A DNA stretch of 11,827 bases from Fimbriimonadaceae bacterium (GTDB taxonomy: Bacteria; Armatimonadota; Fimbriimonadia; Fimbriimonadales; Fimbriimonadaceae): the NCBI GenBank assembly GCA_022842565.1, contig JALHPH010000002.1, forward strand, positions 1-11,827, in the 5' to 3' direction. The position numbers and the translations under genes are program-made. Shown one piece after another: positions 1 through 7,675 of this stretch. Below the pieces are notes generated by a model. The model worked only from the letters and a program-made list of their open reading frames with translations. It was not told where the DNA came from and did not search any database. The number at the start of each line of letters is the position of its first letter. Position 1 is the first letter of the stretch.

Positions 1-224
1 AGTGCGCCACTAACCCGGGCAACTTCTTCTTGAAACGCCCGGAAATCCTCTTCGCTCCAGTCAGGTCCGCCGTAGTCGGCGGGCCGCCTCAGCGCCATCC
101 ATTCCCGGGCGCAAAGGCCGTTCAGCGCCTGGGCCAGAGCGCTCACATCGTGGTCGATGCGGGCCGCATGTGGCCGCACTTCGGTTTGCAAAAACTCGAC
201 CGCTGCTTCGAGAGAACTAGCCAT
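1..224 (-). CDS. Probable acyl-CoA dehydrogenase, N-terminal fragment (cut by window edge)
   Basis: This open frame starts with ATG at 224..222 and runs off the left edge, so only about 74 residues are visible. They are helical and charged, and include the segment MALRRPADYGGPDWSEEDF followed by FQEEVARVSGA. The 'R-P-x-x-Y-G-G' segment followed by an acidic helix resembles the N-terminal helical domain of flavin-dependent acyl-CoA dehydrogenases, which oxidise acyl-CoA thioesters to the trans-2-enoyl form. The catalytic Glu and FAD-contacting segments lie outside the window, so family membership is inferred from the N-terminus alone. The start lies inside the last codons of glyS (8-nt overlap), which suggests translational coupling. 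There is no functional link between the two products that I can name. Confidence 0.6.
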   Translation of the reverse strand, partial: MASSLEAAVEFLQTEVRPHAARIDHDVSALAQALNGLCAREWMALRRPADYGGPDWSEEDFRAFQEEVARVSGA

Positions 225-2205
225 CGACAACAATTTTGGTCCAGTCGCCTGCTTGGGTCAAGACTTGCGCCACCTCGGCCACCAGCGCAAGGCGTGCGCC
301 GCGCACGCGTTCGTCCTCCGCCATGATCATGGTCTGATCGAAAAAGGCATTGATCGGCTGAACCAGCTCTTGCGGCCCTACGCCCTCGCGCAGCTTCGTC
401 GCCAGGTCCGCGCCAGGCTCGCTCTCCAGATCACTCACGACCAGCGTCGCGGTAGGCTCAATTCCCTTCTTCTTGGCCGCCGAAAGGATGTTCAGCGGTC
501 GCGAGGCGGTTTGGACCAGCAGCGGGTCCTGGGCAAGCGCCGTGACCTTGGCTAGCCGCTCCCTGATCCCGTGCGCATCCATCGCCGAATACCCGACTTC
601 CAAACCCATCGCGGCCTCCAGGAGGTCGTACCTCGCCTCCGGCATCAGCACGCCGTAGCGGCTCGCCATGATTTCCTCCGTTTTGGCAATCGCCTTGTCC
701 GAGTCCAGCTCCACCCCCTGCGAGCGGTATAGCTTCAGGGCTGATTCCAGCAACCCGTGCAGACCGAGGGAGCGGCTCGCGAGCCATTCCGCTTCGATCA
801 GGACCGTGGCGGCGCGGCGGAGACCATACGGGTCGCTGCTGCCACTCGGCACCAGCCCTTGCCCCAGATAGCCCGCGAGCTTATCCACTTGGTCAGCCAC
901 AAAGAGGGCCAGGCTCACTGGCTGATCGGCGGTGACTTTGCCCAGATCGTATTGGGTTCGTAGGGCATGACAGACCTCGGCTGGCCAGCCCGCGCGTTCG
1001 GCATAGACACCGCCCACAATGCCCTGCAGCGAGGCGAGCTCGCTCACCAATCCACTCGCCAGATCCGCCTTGGCGAAAAGCCCCGCTTGGCGCGAAGTAT
1101 CGGCGTGGTTCGGAGCGATCTCGGCACAAAGCGACGCTAGACGGTCGGCCCGTGCTCGCACCGAACCGAGCTTCTCCTGAAAAGTCATGCGCTCGGTTGC
1201 AGCCAGAAAGTCCTCCATCGTACGGCGGCGGTCCTCATCGAAAAAGAACTTCGCGTCGTTAAACCGAGCACTCAGTACCCAGGCATTGCCGCGCCGAACG
1301 GTCGCCTCGTCGCCGCCGTTCCGGATGCTCACAAAGTGATTGGTCAGCGCGCCATCGGCACCGCGAACCGGGAAGAATCGCTCGTGCTTGGCCATCGCGG
1401 TCACCAGCACAGGCTCGGGCAGCTCCAGGTAGCCGGGCAGGAATTCGCCCAAAAGCGCTTGCGGCCACTCCGTCAGATAGACATTTTCTTCGATCAGAGC
1501 CTCGGTCATCTCCGGCTGGTTTTGGGTCACGGCGCGGGCACCGTCGACGATCCGTGAGCGACGCACTTCCGCATCTGGCTCCACATTGCGCGCGCGCAGC
1601 TCGCGCAGGAGCTGCTCCAAGCTCGTTGCTTCAAATTCTTCTGGGTACTCGAATCGGTGCCCCCTGCTTTGCAGACCGCTCGCGACACCTTCAATGTCGA
1701 ACGGAACAACCGCGCCGTCAAAAGCCGCCAGCATCCACCGAATCGGTCGCGCGAACCGCATGCGGGCGCTCCCCCAGCGCATGGTCTTATCGAAGGTCAG
1801 CGCGCGGACCGAATCCGGCAGCAGCTCCATCAGCACGTCGTGCGTGGGTCGCCCAGCAATCTCCTTCAGAATCCAAACGTAGTCGCCCTCGACGCGGACG
1901 GATTCCGCGGCCACGCCCTGTGAGCGGCAAAACCCCTGCAGGGCGCCGCTTGGCGCGCCGTCGGCCCCATAAGCGGCCTTCACCGCCGGGCCGCGCACTT
2001 CCTTTTGCTGATCAGGTTGCCGCTCCTCCACTCCCGCCACCGAAACGATCAGCCGGCGCGGCGTGGCGAAAACCTGCGAATCGCCGTAAGCGATGTTGGC
2101 AGCGGTCAGTCGCTCGGTGATTTGTGCGCGCAGTTGCTGAACGGTGGAGGCCACAGCATGGGCGGGCAATTCCTCACAACCCAGTTCAAAGAGGAGTTCC
2201 GGCAT
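217..2205 (-). CDS. glyS: Glycyl-tRNA synthetase beta subunit
   Basis: GlyS is the large subunit of the bacterial alpha2-beta2 glycyl-tRNA synthetase, which charges tRNA-Gly in the cytoplasm. The beta subunit supplies tRNA recognition and anticodon binding. At 662 aa it is slightly shorter than the usual roughly 690. Family landmarks appear in order: LLFELGCEELPA (residues 4-15), KTMRWGSARMRFARPIRWML (140-159), HERFFPV and VSIRNGG (274-298), ARFNDAKFFFDEDRR (313-327), the HD-like region SELASLQGIVGGVYAERAG (388-406), PSGSSDPYGLRRAA (453-466), and a C-terminal anticodon-binding-type domain ending in FFDQTMIMAED...RLALVAEV (621-645). The start is ATG at the conserved N-terminus. There is no Shine-Dalgarno sequence, but a GGTACACT motif lies just upstream. 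The catalytic alpha subunit (glyQ) is not in the window. The 3' end overlaps the acyl-CoA dehydrogenase-like start. Confidence 0.97.
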   Translation of the reverse strand: MPELLFELGCEELPAHAVASTVQQLRAQITERLTAANIAYGDSQVFATPRRLIVSVAGVEERQPDQQKEVRGPAVKAAYGADGAPSGALQGFCRSQGVAAESVRVEGDYVWILKEIAGRPTHDVLMELLPDSVRALTFDKTMRWGSARMRFARPIRWMLAAFDGAVVPFDIEGVASGLQSRGHRFEYPEEFEATSLEQLLRELRARNVEPDAEVRRSRIVDGARAVTQNQPEMTEALIEENVYLTEWPQALLGEFLPGYLELPEPVLVTAMAKHERFFPVRGADGALTNHFVSIRNGGDEATVRRGNAWVLSARFNDAKFFFDEDRRRTMEDFLAATERMTFQEKLGSVRARADRLASLCAEIAPNHADTSRQAGLFAKADLASGLVSELASLQGIVGGVYAERAGWPAEVCHALRTQYDLGKVTADQPVSLALFVADQVDKLAGYLGQGLVPSGSSDPYGLRRAATVLIEAEWLASRSLGLHGLLESALKLYRSQGVELDSDKAIAKTEEIMASRYGVLMPEARYDLLEAAMGLEVGYSAMDAHGIRERLAKVTALAQDPLLVQTASRPLNILSAAKKKGIEPTATLVVSDLESEPGADLATKLREGVGPQELVQPINAFFDQTMIMAEDERVRGARLALVAEVAQVLTQAGDWTKIVVDG

Positions 2206-2214
2206 CGAATCCGC

Positions 2215-2222
2215 AGTGTACC
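2215..2222 (-). promoter_or_regulatory. Putative -10 element for glyS (GGTACACT)
   Basis: On the minus strand GGTACACT ends 9 nt before the glyS ATG, inside the 27-nt gap after the preceding gene. TACACT is a reasonable -10 hexamer. No -35 hexamer is seen 16-18 nt upstream. Closely similar sequences precede hslU and serS. If it is used, the mRNA would begin only about 3 nt before the ATG, leaving no room for a ribosome binding site. Confidence 0.45.
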
Positions 2223-2232
2223 GCTGGCAGGC

Positions 2233-3486
2233 TCAGGTGGCTTGTTGGGCTGCTTCGCGGCGCATCCGGATCGGCGAGCGCTCAGCCATCGACCGCCACC
2301 ACGCCTCGACCGGCCCAACCGCGAAGTACCTCAGCCAAACCGCCGAAAACAGTAAGTTCGCGCCCCACACGCAAACGACAATCGCCAGGTCTTGCGCCGG
2401 CTCCAGCTTGCCAAAGAGCCTGCCGCCGTAACTGTAATAAATCGTGGTGCAAATCACGCTCTGGAGCAGATAATTGGTGAGCGCCAATTTCCCTACGTTT
2501 TCGATGGGCGAGAGCCAGCGCGGAACTCCGCAAGCGCACGCCAGCATCAGCGTCGCCAGGATTCCAATCGACAAGATCGGTGCAGCGATCATCTCGATAA
2601 AGACATGGTAGCCAGTCCCAAATGCGGTCGGGGTGACCCAAAGTGAAAGCGCATTGAGCGGAATTCCCACGCCAAGGCCGATCCGTTGGAGCTTTTGCCA
2701 GAGCTGCCGGTGAGATTCAGGATCGGTGAAGGCACCCTTATCCGCCAGCATGAATCCAGTAAGAAAAAGAGCGATGAGGGTTGGAAGGAGCATCAAGAGG
2801 CTAACAGCCATCCCAAAAAAGAAAATGGCTCGATAGATCAGCTGTTCGCCATAGAAGCCTGCCCCAAATACGCGAGTCTCCGCTGAGGGCGAAACGTACG
2901 TCGCAAAGTCTCCGAGGTCCTTCATGCTCATCCCTGGTCCGCTAGACAACAGCATCATGGCAAGACCAGCCGCGACTGCGGCTAATACCCAGCCTTTCAA
3001 GAGTCGGCTCATTTTTTCTCGCTGGGTCCCTGCTAGCATCGCAATGACGAGCAGTGCCGCGCATGCATATGAAAACAGAATGTCGCCCCACCAAATGAAG
3101 ATGCCATGGAGAGCACCGATGAACCCGAGCAAAAAATAGCGCCGATACGCGCGGCCAATGGGCTGCTGAGCATTGACACGCTTGGTGAGGTGAAGACACA
3201 GACCCGCGCCAAACAGAAGGCATAGCAGACTCCGGAATTTGCCGCTCACCAAGAAACCCGTCCAAGCCTGGATTTGGGTTTCAAGGGCCGTGTATTCCAC
3301 CTTGATTCCAAGCATTTCAACCAAGCTTGGATCGCTAAACCCCCAGATATTGGCGAGAAGAATGCCGAGGATGGCGATGCCGCGCAGCACGTCGAGGCTC
3401 CTCGCTCGGTGCGTCGTGGTCGGCAAAATAGGGGTCTCGGCGCTCATTGCCATTTCATACGTTTCCGGTCCCACCAACCGTCGCAC
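2233..3486 (-). CDS. DUF418 / YeiB-like multi-pass membrane protein
   Basis: This 417-aa polytopic inner-membrane protein belongs to the DUF418 (YeiB) family, whose biochemical role is not established. Hallmarks are LDVLRGIAILGILLANI (residues 31-47, first membrane helix), KFRSLLCLLFGAGL (83-96), WWGDILFSYA (132-141), NVGKLALTNYLLQS (330-343), and the C-terminal FAVGPVEAWWR (388-398) followed by a short basic tail. About ten hydrophobic segments are visible. The GTG start overlaps the stop of the upstream exoD-like gene by one base (TAGTG), which favours coupled translation. In-frame ATGs at 3453 and 3447 are alternatives and would remove 11 or 13 residues with no membrane content. Its place behind pagL-like and exoD-like genes suggests a surface or envelope role, by inference. 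Confidence 0.9.
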   Translation of the reverse strand: MRRLVGPETYEMAMSAETPILPTTTHRARSLDVLRGIAILGILLANIWGFSDPSLVEMLGIKVEYTALETQIQAWTGFLVSGKFRSLLCLLFGAGLCLHLTKRVNAQQPIGRAYRRYFLLGFIGALHGIFIWWGDILFSYACAALLVIAMLAGTQREKMSRLLKGWVLAAVAAGLAMMLLSSGPGMSMKDLGDFATYVSPSAETRVFGAGFYGEQLIYRAIFFFGMAVSLLMLLPTLIALFLTGFMLADKGAFTDPESHRQLWQKLQRIGLGVGIPLNALSLWVTPTAFGTGYHVFIEMIAAPILSIGILATLMLACACGVPRWLSPIENVGKLALTNYLLQSVICTTIYYSYGGRLFGKLEPAQDLAIVVCVWGANLLFSAVWLRYFAVGPVEAWWRSMAERSPIRMRREAAQQAT

Positions 3487-4100
3487 TAAGACCGCCCGAG
3501 CGTCCGCTTAATCATCTCAAGCCCCTCGGGGCCATGGAGCCGGATCATCACAACAACCCAAATGGCGAGGGCCAAGCCCATCATTGCAAGCAGCAAACCA
3601 ACGAGTCCAAACAAGCCGTCCTCTTCCAGCAGTCCCAGAGCAATCAGACTTACGGCCAGCGCGGGCGCAGAATTCGTTCCCGGAAATGGCAACGACATGG
3701 CCGCCGCTGCCAAAAGGATCGTCGGCCCCAAGAGGACCTGGAACATCACTGGGCGGTAGAGCCACGTCATGCGCGGCCGCAAGAATCGCTCAAAAAAGCT
3801 GGCCCATTTGTGCATCGTGCGAACAAACCGAGAATCGCCCGTTTTCACTTTTCGGGTCATCACCCACGCCGGAAACCACGGCTGCTCGCGCCGCGCCATC
3901 ATCTGCACCGCCACCAACGCAATGAGGACCGCGAACACCGTAGAGAACCCCGGCGGCGTGAATGGCAAGGCGATGGGGAGCGAAAAAATGACGAGCAGGA
4001 ACGCAAAGCCGCGGTGCTCGCTCCGCTCCAAAATATCCTTGATGGTCAGCTCGCCGCTCTGCGAAAGAAACACTTGGTCGAGGTTCTCAGAAAGTTTCAT
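3486..4100 (-). CDS. ExoD-family membrane protein (exopolysaccharide synthesis ExoD-like)
   Basis: This 204-aa membrane protein matches the ExoD family, named for a Rhizobium gene needed for normal exopolysaccharide production and alkali tolerance; its molecular activity is unknown. Family signs are a cytoplasmic N-terminus, then RGFAFLLVIFSLPIALPF...GFSTVFAVLIALVAVQMM (residues 30-68), PWFPAWV (74-80), the basic FLRPRMTWL segment (106-114), LPFPGTNSAPALAVSLIALGLLEEDG (137-162), and a last hydrophobic helix (164-186). The length is normal for the family. The ATG lies 18 nt after the pagL-like stop with no Shine-Dalgarno sequence, and the stop overlaps the next start, so the three genes are probably one transcript. 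Family assignment is firm; the role here is inferred. Confidence 0.88.
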   Translation of the reverse strand: MKLSENLDQVFLSQSGELTIKDILERSEHRGFAFLLVIFSLPIALPFTPPGFSTVFAVLIALVAVQMMARREQPWFPAWVMTRKVKTGDSRFVRTMHKWASFFERFLRPRMTWLYRPVMFQVLLGPTILLAAAAMSLPFPGTNSAPALAVSLIALGLLEEDGLFGLVGLLLAMMGLALAIWVVVMIRLHGPEGLEMIKRTLGRS

Positions 4101-4118
4101 TGTGCGTGCGGTAGTTGG

Positions 4119-4682
4119 TTAGATTCGAAACGTGCTGAAAACAATGAGCTGGTTCTGGCCTTGGTTGCTCCCCACGGTACCAGCATTTGAAATGTGCATG
4201 AGCCGAAGCCCGATCGAGCCGACCGAAGACACTCGATAGGGAAAAAGGACTCCCACGCCGAAGGTTGGGGTGCTATTGAGCAGGGTGTTCAAGTCCCATG
4301 TTCGCCGCGAGGAGTAGTGAAGACCCCAACCGGCTTCAACATAAAAGCCCCTCCGACTCGGGCCAATGTTCTCGTATCTTCCCATGGCCAGTACCCCCAA
4401 CGAGAGCGACTGATCGCGGGGCTGCAAACGCCAACCCCCGCCGTAGGTGTAGCTCAGGTGTGTTTCAAGCGAGAGTTTGAGCGAGCGATTGAAGAGCGTC
4501 AATCGCTTCTCGGGCCGAGTGGCTTGGTAAGAAATCACGAAACCAGCGCGCTCATCTTGCGACCCCAAAACTGGCAGACTCCACAAAACCCCAAGGCCCA
4601 GCGCCTGGTAATGCTCGTTCAGCGGCTCTTGCGCGGGCTGGGCCAAAGCGGACAGAACGAAAAGCGGATAAAGGGGAAGCAT
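4119..4682 (-). CDS. PagL-like lipid A deacylase family outer-membrane protein
   Basis: This is a secreted beta-barrel protein of 187 aa from the ATG at 4682; a TTG at 4691 would add three residues. The N-terminus MLPLYPLFVLSALAQPAQ is a hydrophobic signal peptide with a likely A-L-A cleavage site. It is unusual in having no basic residue before the core. Alternating amphipathic strands follow. Near the C-terminus sits LRLMHISNAG (about residues 160-168 of this form), the HxSN motif of PagL lipid A 3-O-deacylases, whose His and Ser are catalytic. The third PagL residue, a Glu 12 positions after the Ser, is Asn here. The protein ends in an aromatic strand (VFSTFRI). PagL trims an acyl chain from lipid A, so the gene implies a lipopolysaccharide-type outer membrane. 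Enzyme activity is uncertain because of the Asn. Confidence 0.75.
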   Translation of the reverse strand: MLPLYPLFVLSALAQPAQEPLNEHYQALGLGVLWSLPVLGSQDERAGFVISYQATRPEKRLTLFNRSLKLSLETHLSYTYGGGWRLQPRDQSLSLGVLAMGRYENIGPSRRGFYVEAGWGLHYSSRRTWDLNTLLNSTPTFGVGVLFPYRVSSVGSIGLRLMHISNAGTVGSNQGQNQLIVFSTFRI

Positions 4683-4693
4683 GGAACTCAAGG

Positions 4694-4702
4694 AAGATAC
4701 CC
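4694..4702 (-). promoter_or_regulatory. Putative -10 element for the pagL-exoD-DUF418 operon (GGGTATCTT)
   Basis: On the minus strand GGGTATCTT ends 11 nt before the ATG at 4682 and 2 nt before the alternative TTG. TATCTT fits a loose TAnnnT -10 hexamer and is preceded by GG, as in the motifs at glyS, hslU and serS. No convincing -35 is seen. Support is weak and positional. Confidence 0.25.
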
Positions 4703-4711
4703 AGCCACCAC

Positions 4712-4720
4712 GGGTACATT
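4712..4720 (+). promoter_or_regulatory. Putative -10 element for hslU (GGGTACATT)
   Basis: GGGTACATT ends 6 nt before the hslU GTG, so transcription would start at or next to the start codon, giving a leaderless message. No Shine-Dalgarno sequence lies between it and the GTG. It resembles GGTACACT at glyS and GGGTACAACT at serS. There is no matching -35 hexamer. Confidence 0.45.
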
Positions 4721-4726
4721 CTGATC

Positions 4727-6136
4727 GTGAATGCTCTCCCGATCGAGGACCTGACGCCTGCCCAGATCGTCGCCGAACTCGACGAATACATCATTGGCCA
4801 AAAGGCCGCCAAGCGTGCGGTCGCCGTCGCCTTGCGAAATCGCTACCGACGGCTGAGCCTCCCCGAGAGCATTCGCAACGACGTTCTGCCCAAAAACATC
4901 CTCATGATCGGCCCGACTGGGGTCGGCAAAACCGAGATCGCGCGCCGACTCGCCCAGCTCGCCCGGGCACCGTTCATTAAGGTCGAAGCGACCAAGTTCA
5001 CCGAAGTCGGATATGTGGGCCGCGACGTGGACAGCATCATTCGCGATCTGGCTGCCAACGCCGTGCGGCTCGTCGAAAAGGAGCGGGCGGAGCTCATCGA
5101 ACCCGCCGCACGTGCATCCGCGCTCCAAAAGCTCGCGGGCATGGTGCTGGACCGCATGGAACCGGATACCGGCTACGAGCTTGGCAGCGATCCGCTGGAT
5201 ACCGAATCGTGGATCGAACAGCAACGCAAATTCGAAGAAAAGGCCCGTGAGCGGGAGGCTCGAACCCTGCAAATCCAGGCCGAAATCGAAGCCGGGCAAC
5301 ACCAAGAAGTGCTTGTAGAAATCGAGACCGAGGAGCAAGGCACTCAGTTCCTGCAGGTCTTCACGCCGCAAGGAATGGAAGAGATGGGACTCGATATGAT
5401 GGGTCCCAACAGCCCGTTTGGTGGTACGCGACGTGCCTTCCGACAAGCCCGCGTGGCCGACGCCTTGCCAATCCTCATCGAATCGGAATCGAAACAAATG
5501 ATGGACTCGGGCACGCTCAACCGCGAAGCCATCGAGCGCACCGAACAAACCGGCATCGTGTTCATCGACGAGATCGACAAAGTGGCGATTCAGAGCAAGG
5601 GAGGCTCGGGTCCCGATGTGAGCCGCGAGGGCGTGCAGCGCGACCTCCTTCCGGTGATTGAGGGTTCGACGGTCGCGACCAAGTTCGGTCCCGTCCGCAC
5701 CGACCACATCTTGTTCATCGCTGCCGGAGCCTTCCACATGGCCAAGCCGAGCGACCTCATCCCCGAGCTTCAGGGCCGACTACCCATCCGCGTAGAACTG
5801 GAAAGCCTTGGGGAGGAGGACTTCGTACGGATTCTGCGCGAGCCGCGCAACGCGCTCACCAAACAGTACCAGCAGCTTCTGGCGGTGGACGGTGTGCAGT
5901 TAGCACTTACCGATGACGCCATCCTGGAGCTCGCGCATTTTGCCCGTGAAGCCAATCAGCGCATCGAAAACATCGGCGCCCGTCGGCTCCACACCGTCAT
6001 GGAGCGAATGCTTGAAGACGTTCTTTTCGAAGCACCCTACGCCGAAGAGCGCACGCTCGTGATTGATCGGCAAGCCGTGCGCGACAAGCTCACGCCGCTG
6101 CTCGCCAATGTTGAATCCCTGAAACGAGTCCTATAA
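4727..6136 (+). CDS. hslU: ATP-dependent protease ATPase subunit HslU (ClpY)
   Basis: HslU is a hexameric AAA+ unfoldase that feeds substrates to the HslV peptidase in the cytoplasm. At 469 aa it is a little longer than the usual roughly 443. Visible elements are the N-terminal LTPAQIVAELDEYIIGQ (residues 9-25), Walker A GPTGVGKT (62-69), pore loop GYVGRD (95-100), the intermediate domain (about 110-245, rich in Glu and Gln), Walker B IVFIDEID (277-284), sensor 1 near FIAAGAF (330-336), the ELQGRLPIRVEL box with the arginine finger (347-358), sensor 2 NIGARRLHTV (415-424), and a C-terminal tail ending in SLKRVL, which in this family docks into HslV. GTG at 4727 is the only sensible in-frame start; the ATG at 4731 is out of frame. 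hslV, usually just upstream, is not present; instead a divergent pagL-like gene sits there. Confidence 0.97.
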   Translation: MNALPIEDLTPAQIVAELDEYIIGQKAAKRAVAVALRNRYRRLSLPESIRNDVLPKNILMIGPTGVGKTEIARRLAQLARAPFIKVEATKFTEVGYVGRDVDSIIRDLAANAVRLVEKERAELIEPAARASALQKLAGMVLDRMEPDTGYELGSDPLDTESWIEQQRKFEEKAREREARTLQIQAEIEAGQHQEVLVEIETEEQGTQFLQVFTPQGMEEMGLDMMGPNSPFGGTRRAFRQARVADALPILIESESKQMMDSGTLNREAIERTEQTGIVFIDEIDKVAIQSKGGSGPDVSREGVQRDLLPVIEGSTVATKFGPVRTDHILFIAAGAFHMAKPSDLIPELQGRLPIRVELESLGEEDFVRILREPRNALTKQYQQLLAVDGVQLALTDDAILELAHFAREANQRIENIGARRLHTVMERMLEDVLFEAPYAEERTLVIDRQAVRDKLTPLLANVESLKRVL

Positions 6137-6155
6137 CGAGTCACAAAACCGACCC

Positions 6156-6782
6156 ATGAACGAAAGCGCGCCCAAAAAGAAAGGCGTCCATTTGGCCCTC
6201 AAAATCTGGTTTTTCTTCCACGTGTTCATGATGATCGCGTGGAGCATGCCGCTTTCGGACCCAGCCGTGCGGTCGGGCACCGTGCCAGCCAAGGGCCTCG
6301 ACCAGGTTTGGATCACCAACGACAAATTGGTGCGCGAGAGCTTCCTGAGCAACTACACGGTGCGCACCGGGCTCTGGCAGTATTGGGACATGTTTGCGCC
6401 GAACCCGCTGAGCGTGGATTACTACGTGGATGGGGTGATCCAGTTTGCGGATGGGAGTGTGAGCGAGGGCAATTTCCCGCGCATAGCCAAGCTGCCTATG
6501 TGGGAAAAAATGGGCTTCGAGCGATACCGAAAATTCACGGAGCGCCTGCACTCGCGCGAAAACCAGTTTTTGTGGCCCGCCGCTGCGTATCGCCTGGCAC
6601 TCCAAAACGCCAAAGACTCGCGTAATCCGCCCGTGAAAGTCACGCTGCTGCTGCACATGCGCAAAGTCGGCCCGCCTGGCAAAGACCCGGATGTGGACAA
6701 GTACATTCCTGAAGCGCTCTACGTGCTCGTGGTCGATCAGCAACGCCTGGCGCTCGATAAGGGCTGGAGTTTGCAGCGATGA
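6156..6782 (+). CDS. Single-pass membrane-anchored protein with YWDMFAPNP motif, partner of HTTM protein
   Basis: I do not recognise a named family for this 208-aa protein. The N-terminus is basic (ESAPKKKG), followed by one hydrophobic helix (about residues 11-32), which makes it a signal anchor with the remainder probably outside the cytoplasm. A short aromatic motif, YWDMFAPNP (76-84), precedes a predicted beta-rich stretch with DGVIQFADGS (92-101). WxMF motifs of this kind are, as I recall, seen next to or fused with HTTM-type membrane proteins, which fits the next gene. It starts 19 nt after hslU with no clear ribosome binding site, and its TGA overlaps the next ATG (ATGA at 6779-6782), so the two are probably translationally coupled. 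Co-function with the HTTM protein is an inference from this coupling. Confidence 0.8.
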   Translation: MNESAPKKKGVHLALKIWFFFHVFMMIAWSMPLSDPAVRSGTVPAKGLDQVWITNDKLVRESFLSNYTVRTGLWQYWDMFAPNPLSVDYYVDGVIQFADGSVSEGNFPRIAKLPMWEKMGFERYRKFTERLHSRENQFLWPAAAYRLALQNAKDSRNPPVKVTLLLHMRKVGPPGKDPDVDKYIPEALYVLVVDQQRLALDKGWSLQR

Positions 6783-7675
6783 TGGCACGATTGAACGATT
6801 GGTTTTTCGGCTATGGATCGCCCGCCACGCTTGCGGTCTATCGCATCCTCATCGGCACGCTGGCCCTGATGAACTGGCTGCTGCTCACTCCGTTTTACGC
6901 CGAGTGGTTCACCGAAAGTGGGTTCGTCAACCGCGAACTCACGCGCCGCTGGGCCGGCGAACTCCTGCGCATCGACCCCTTCACCGTATTCCCTTCCGAC
7001 GCACTTGCGCAAGGCGCATGGTGGGTGATGGGATTGGTCGCCGTCATGACCATTCTTGGCTACAAAACCCGGTTTGCGACGGTGGTGCTGTTCATCTGTT
7101 TGGTGGCCTTCCACCACCGAAACCCGGTCATCCTGCATAGCGGCGACACACTGCTCCGAATGAGCTTATTCGCGCTCGCCGTCTCGCCATGTGGGCTCAT
7201 GTACTCGCTCGATGCACGCAACCAAAAGGGGCCAGTGCCTGAGGTCAGTCTATGGCCGCAGCGCATGGTGCAGATCCAGATGGCCATCATGTACGCCACC
7301 ACCGTGATCCACAAAGCCTACGGCGAACTTTGGCAAAACGGCACCGCCGCCTGGTACCCGACACGGCTCGCCGAGTTCACGCGGTTCCCCGTACCACCTT
7401 TTCTCGATACCACTCCGTTCATTCAGATCGCGACTTACGGAACGCTGATCGTCGAGATCGGTTTGGCGACGCTTGTTTTTGCAAAGCCGTATCGAAAATG
7501 GGTGCTGCTGGGCGGGCTTGCGTTGCACGGCATGATCGAATGGCGAATGAACATCCCGCTGTTCGCATTCATCGCCTGCGCCCAATACATCAGCCACTAC
7601 GAAGGCAGCGAAACAGAGCGGTGGGTTCAACGCGTCCTTCACCGAAAGAGCAACCTCGAACATGCGCATTCCTAA
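6779..7675 (+). CDS. HTTM-domain (vitamin K-dependent gamma-carboxylase-like) membrane protein
   Basis: This 298-aa polytopic membrane protein has the horizontally transferred transmembrane (HTTM) fold, shared with vitamin K-dependent gamma-carboxylase. The reaction of most bacterial members is unknown. Visible features are YRILIGTLALMNWLLL (residues 21-36), a helix around 80-110 leading to FHHRNPVILHSGDTLLRM (111-128), a second helix to MYSLDAR (141-147), WPQRMVQIQMAIMYATTVIHK (159-179) followed by GELWQNGTAAWYP (182-194), and LGGLALHGMIE (244-254). The conserved HxxNP, SGD and GTAWY-like elements are typical of the family. GGAG lies 9 nt before the ATG, one of the better ribosome-binding sites in the window. 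The ATG overlaps the previous stop, and the 3' end overlaps the next start by 14 nt. The length suggests the HTTM core alone, without a carboxylase C-terminal domain. Confidence 0.85.
   Translation: MMARLNDWFFGYGSPATLAVYRILIGTLALMNWLLLTPFYAEWFTESGFVNRELTRRWAGELLRIDPFTVFPSDALAQGAWWVMGLVAVMTILGYKTRFATVVLFICLVAFHHRNPVILHSGDTLLRMSLFALAVSPCGLMYSLDARNQKGPVPEVSLWPQRMVQIQMAIMYATTVIHKAYGELWQNGTAAWYPTRLAEFTRFPVPPFLDTTPFIQIATYGTLIVEIGLATLVFAKPYRKWVLLGGLALHGMIEWRMNIPLFAFIACAQYISHYEGSETERWVQRVLHRKSNLEHAHS

Noticed and set aside
3447..4190. A 247-codon plus-strand open frame opposite exoD
   Set aside because: It is rich in His, Arg and Gln as expected for the reverse of a hydrophobic membrane-protein gene. 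The minus-strand exoD reading is clearly the coding one.
4688..5737. A 349-codon minus-strand open frame antisense to hslU
   Set aside because: It mirrors the codon structure of hslU, whose protein is unmistakable. It shows low-complexity Leu/Asp/His-rich composition and no recognisable domain.
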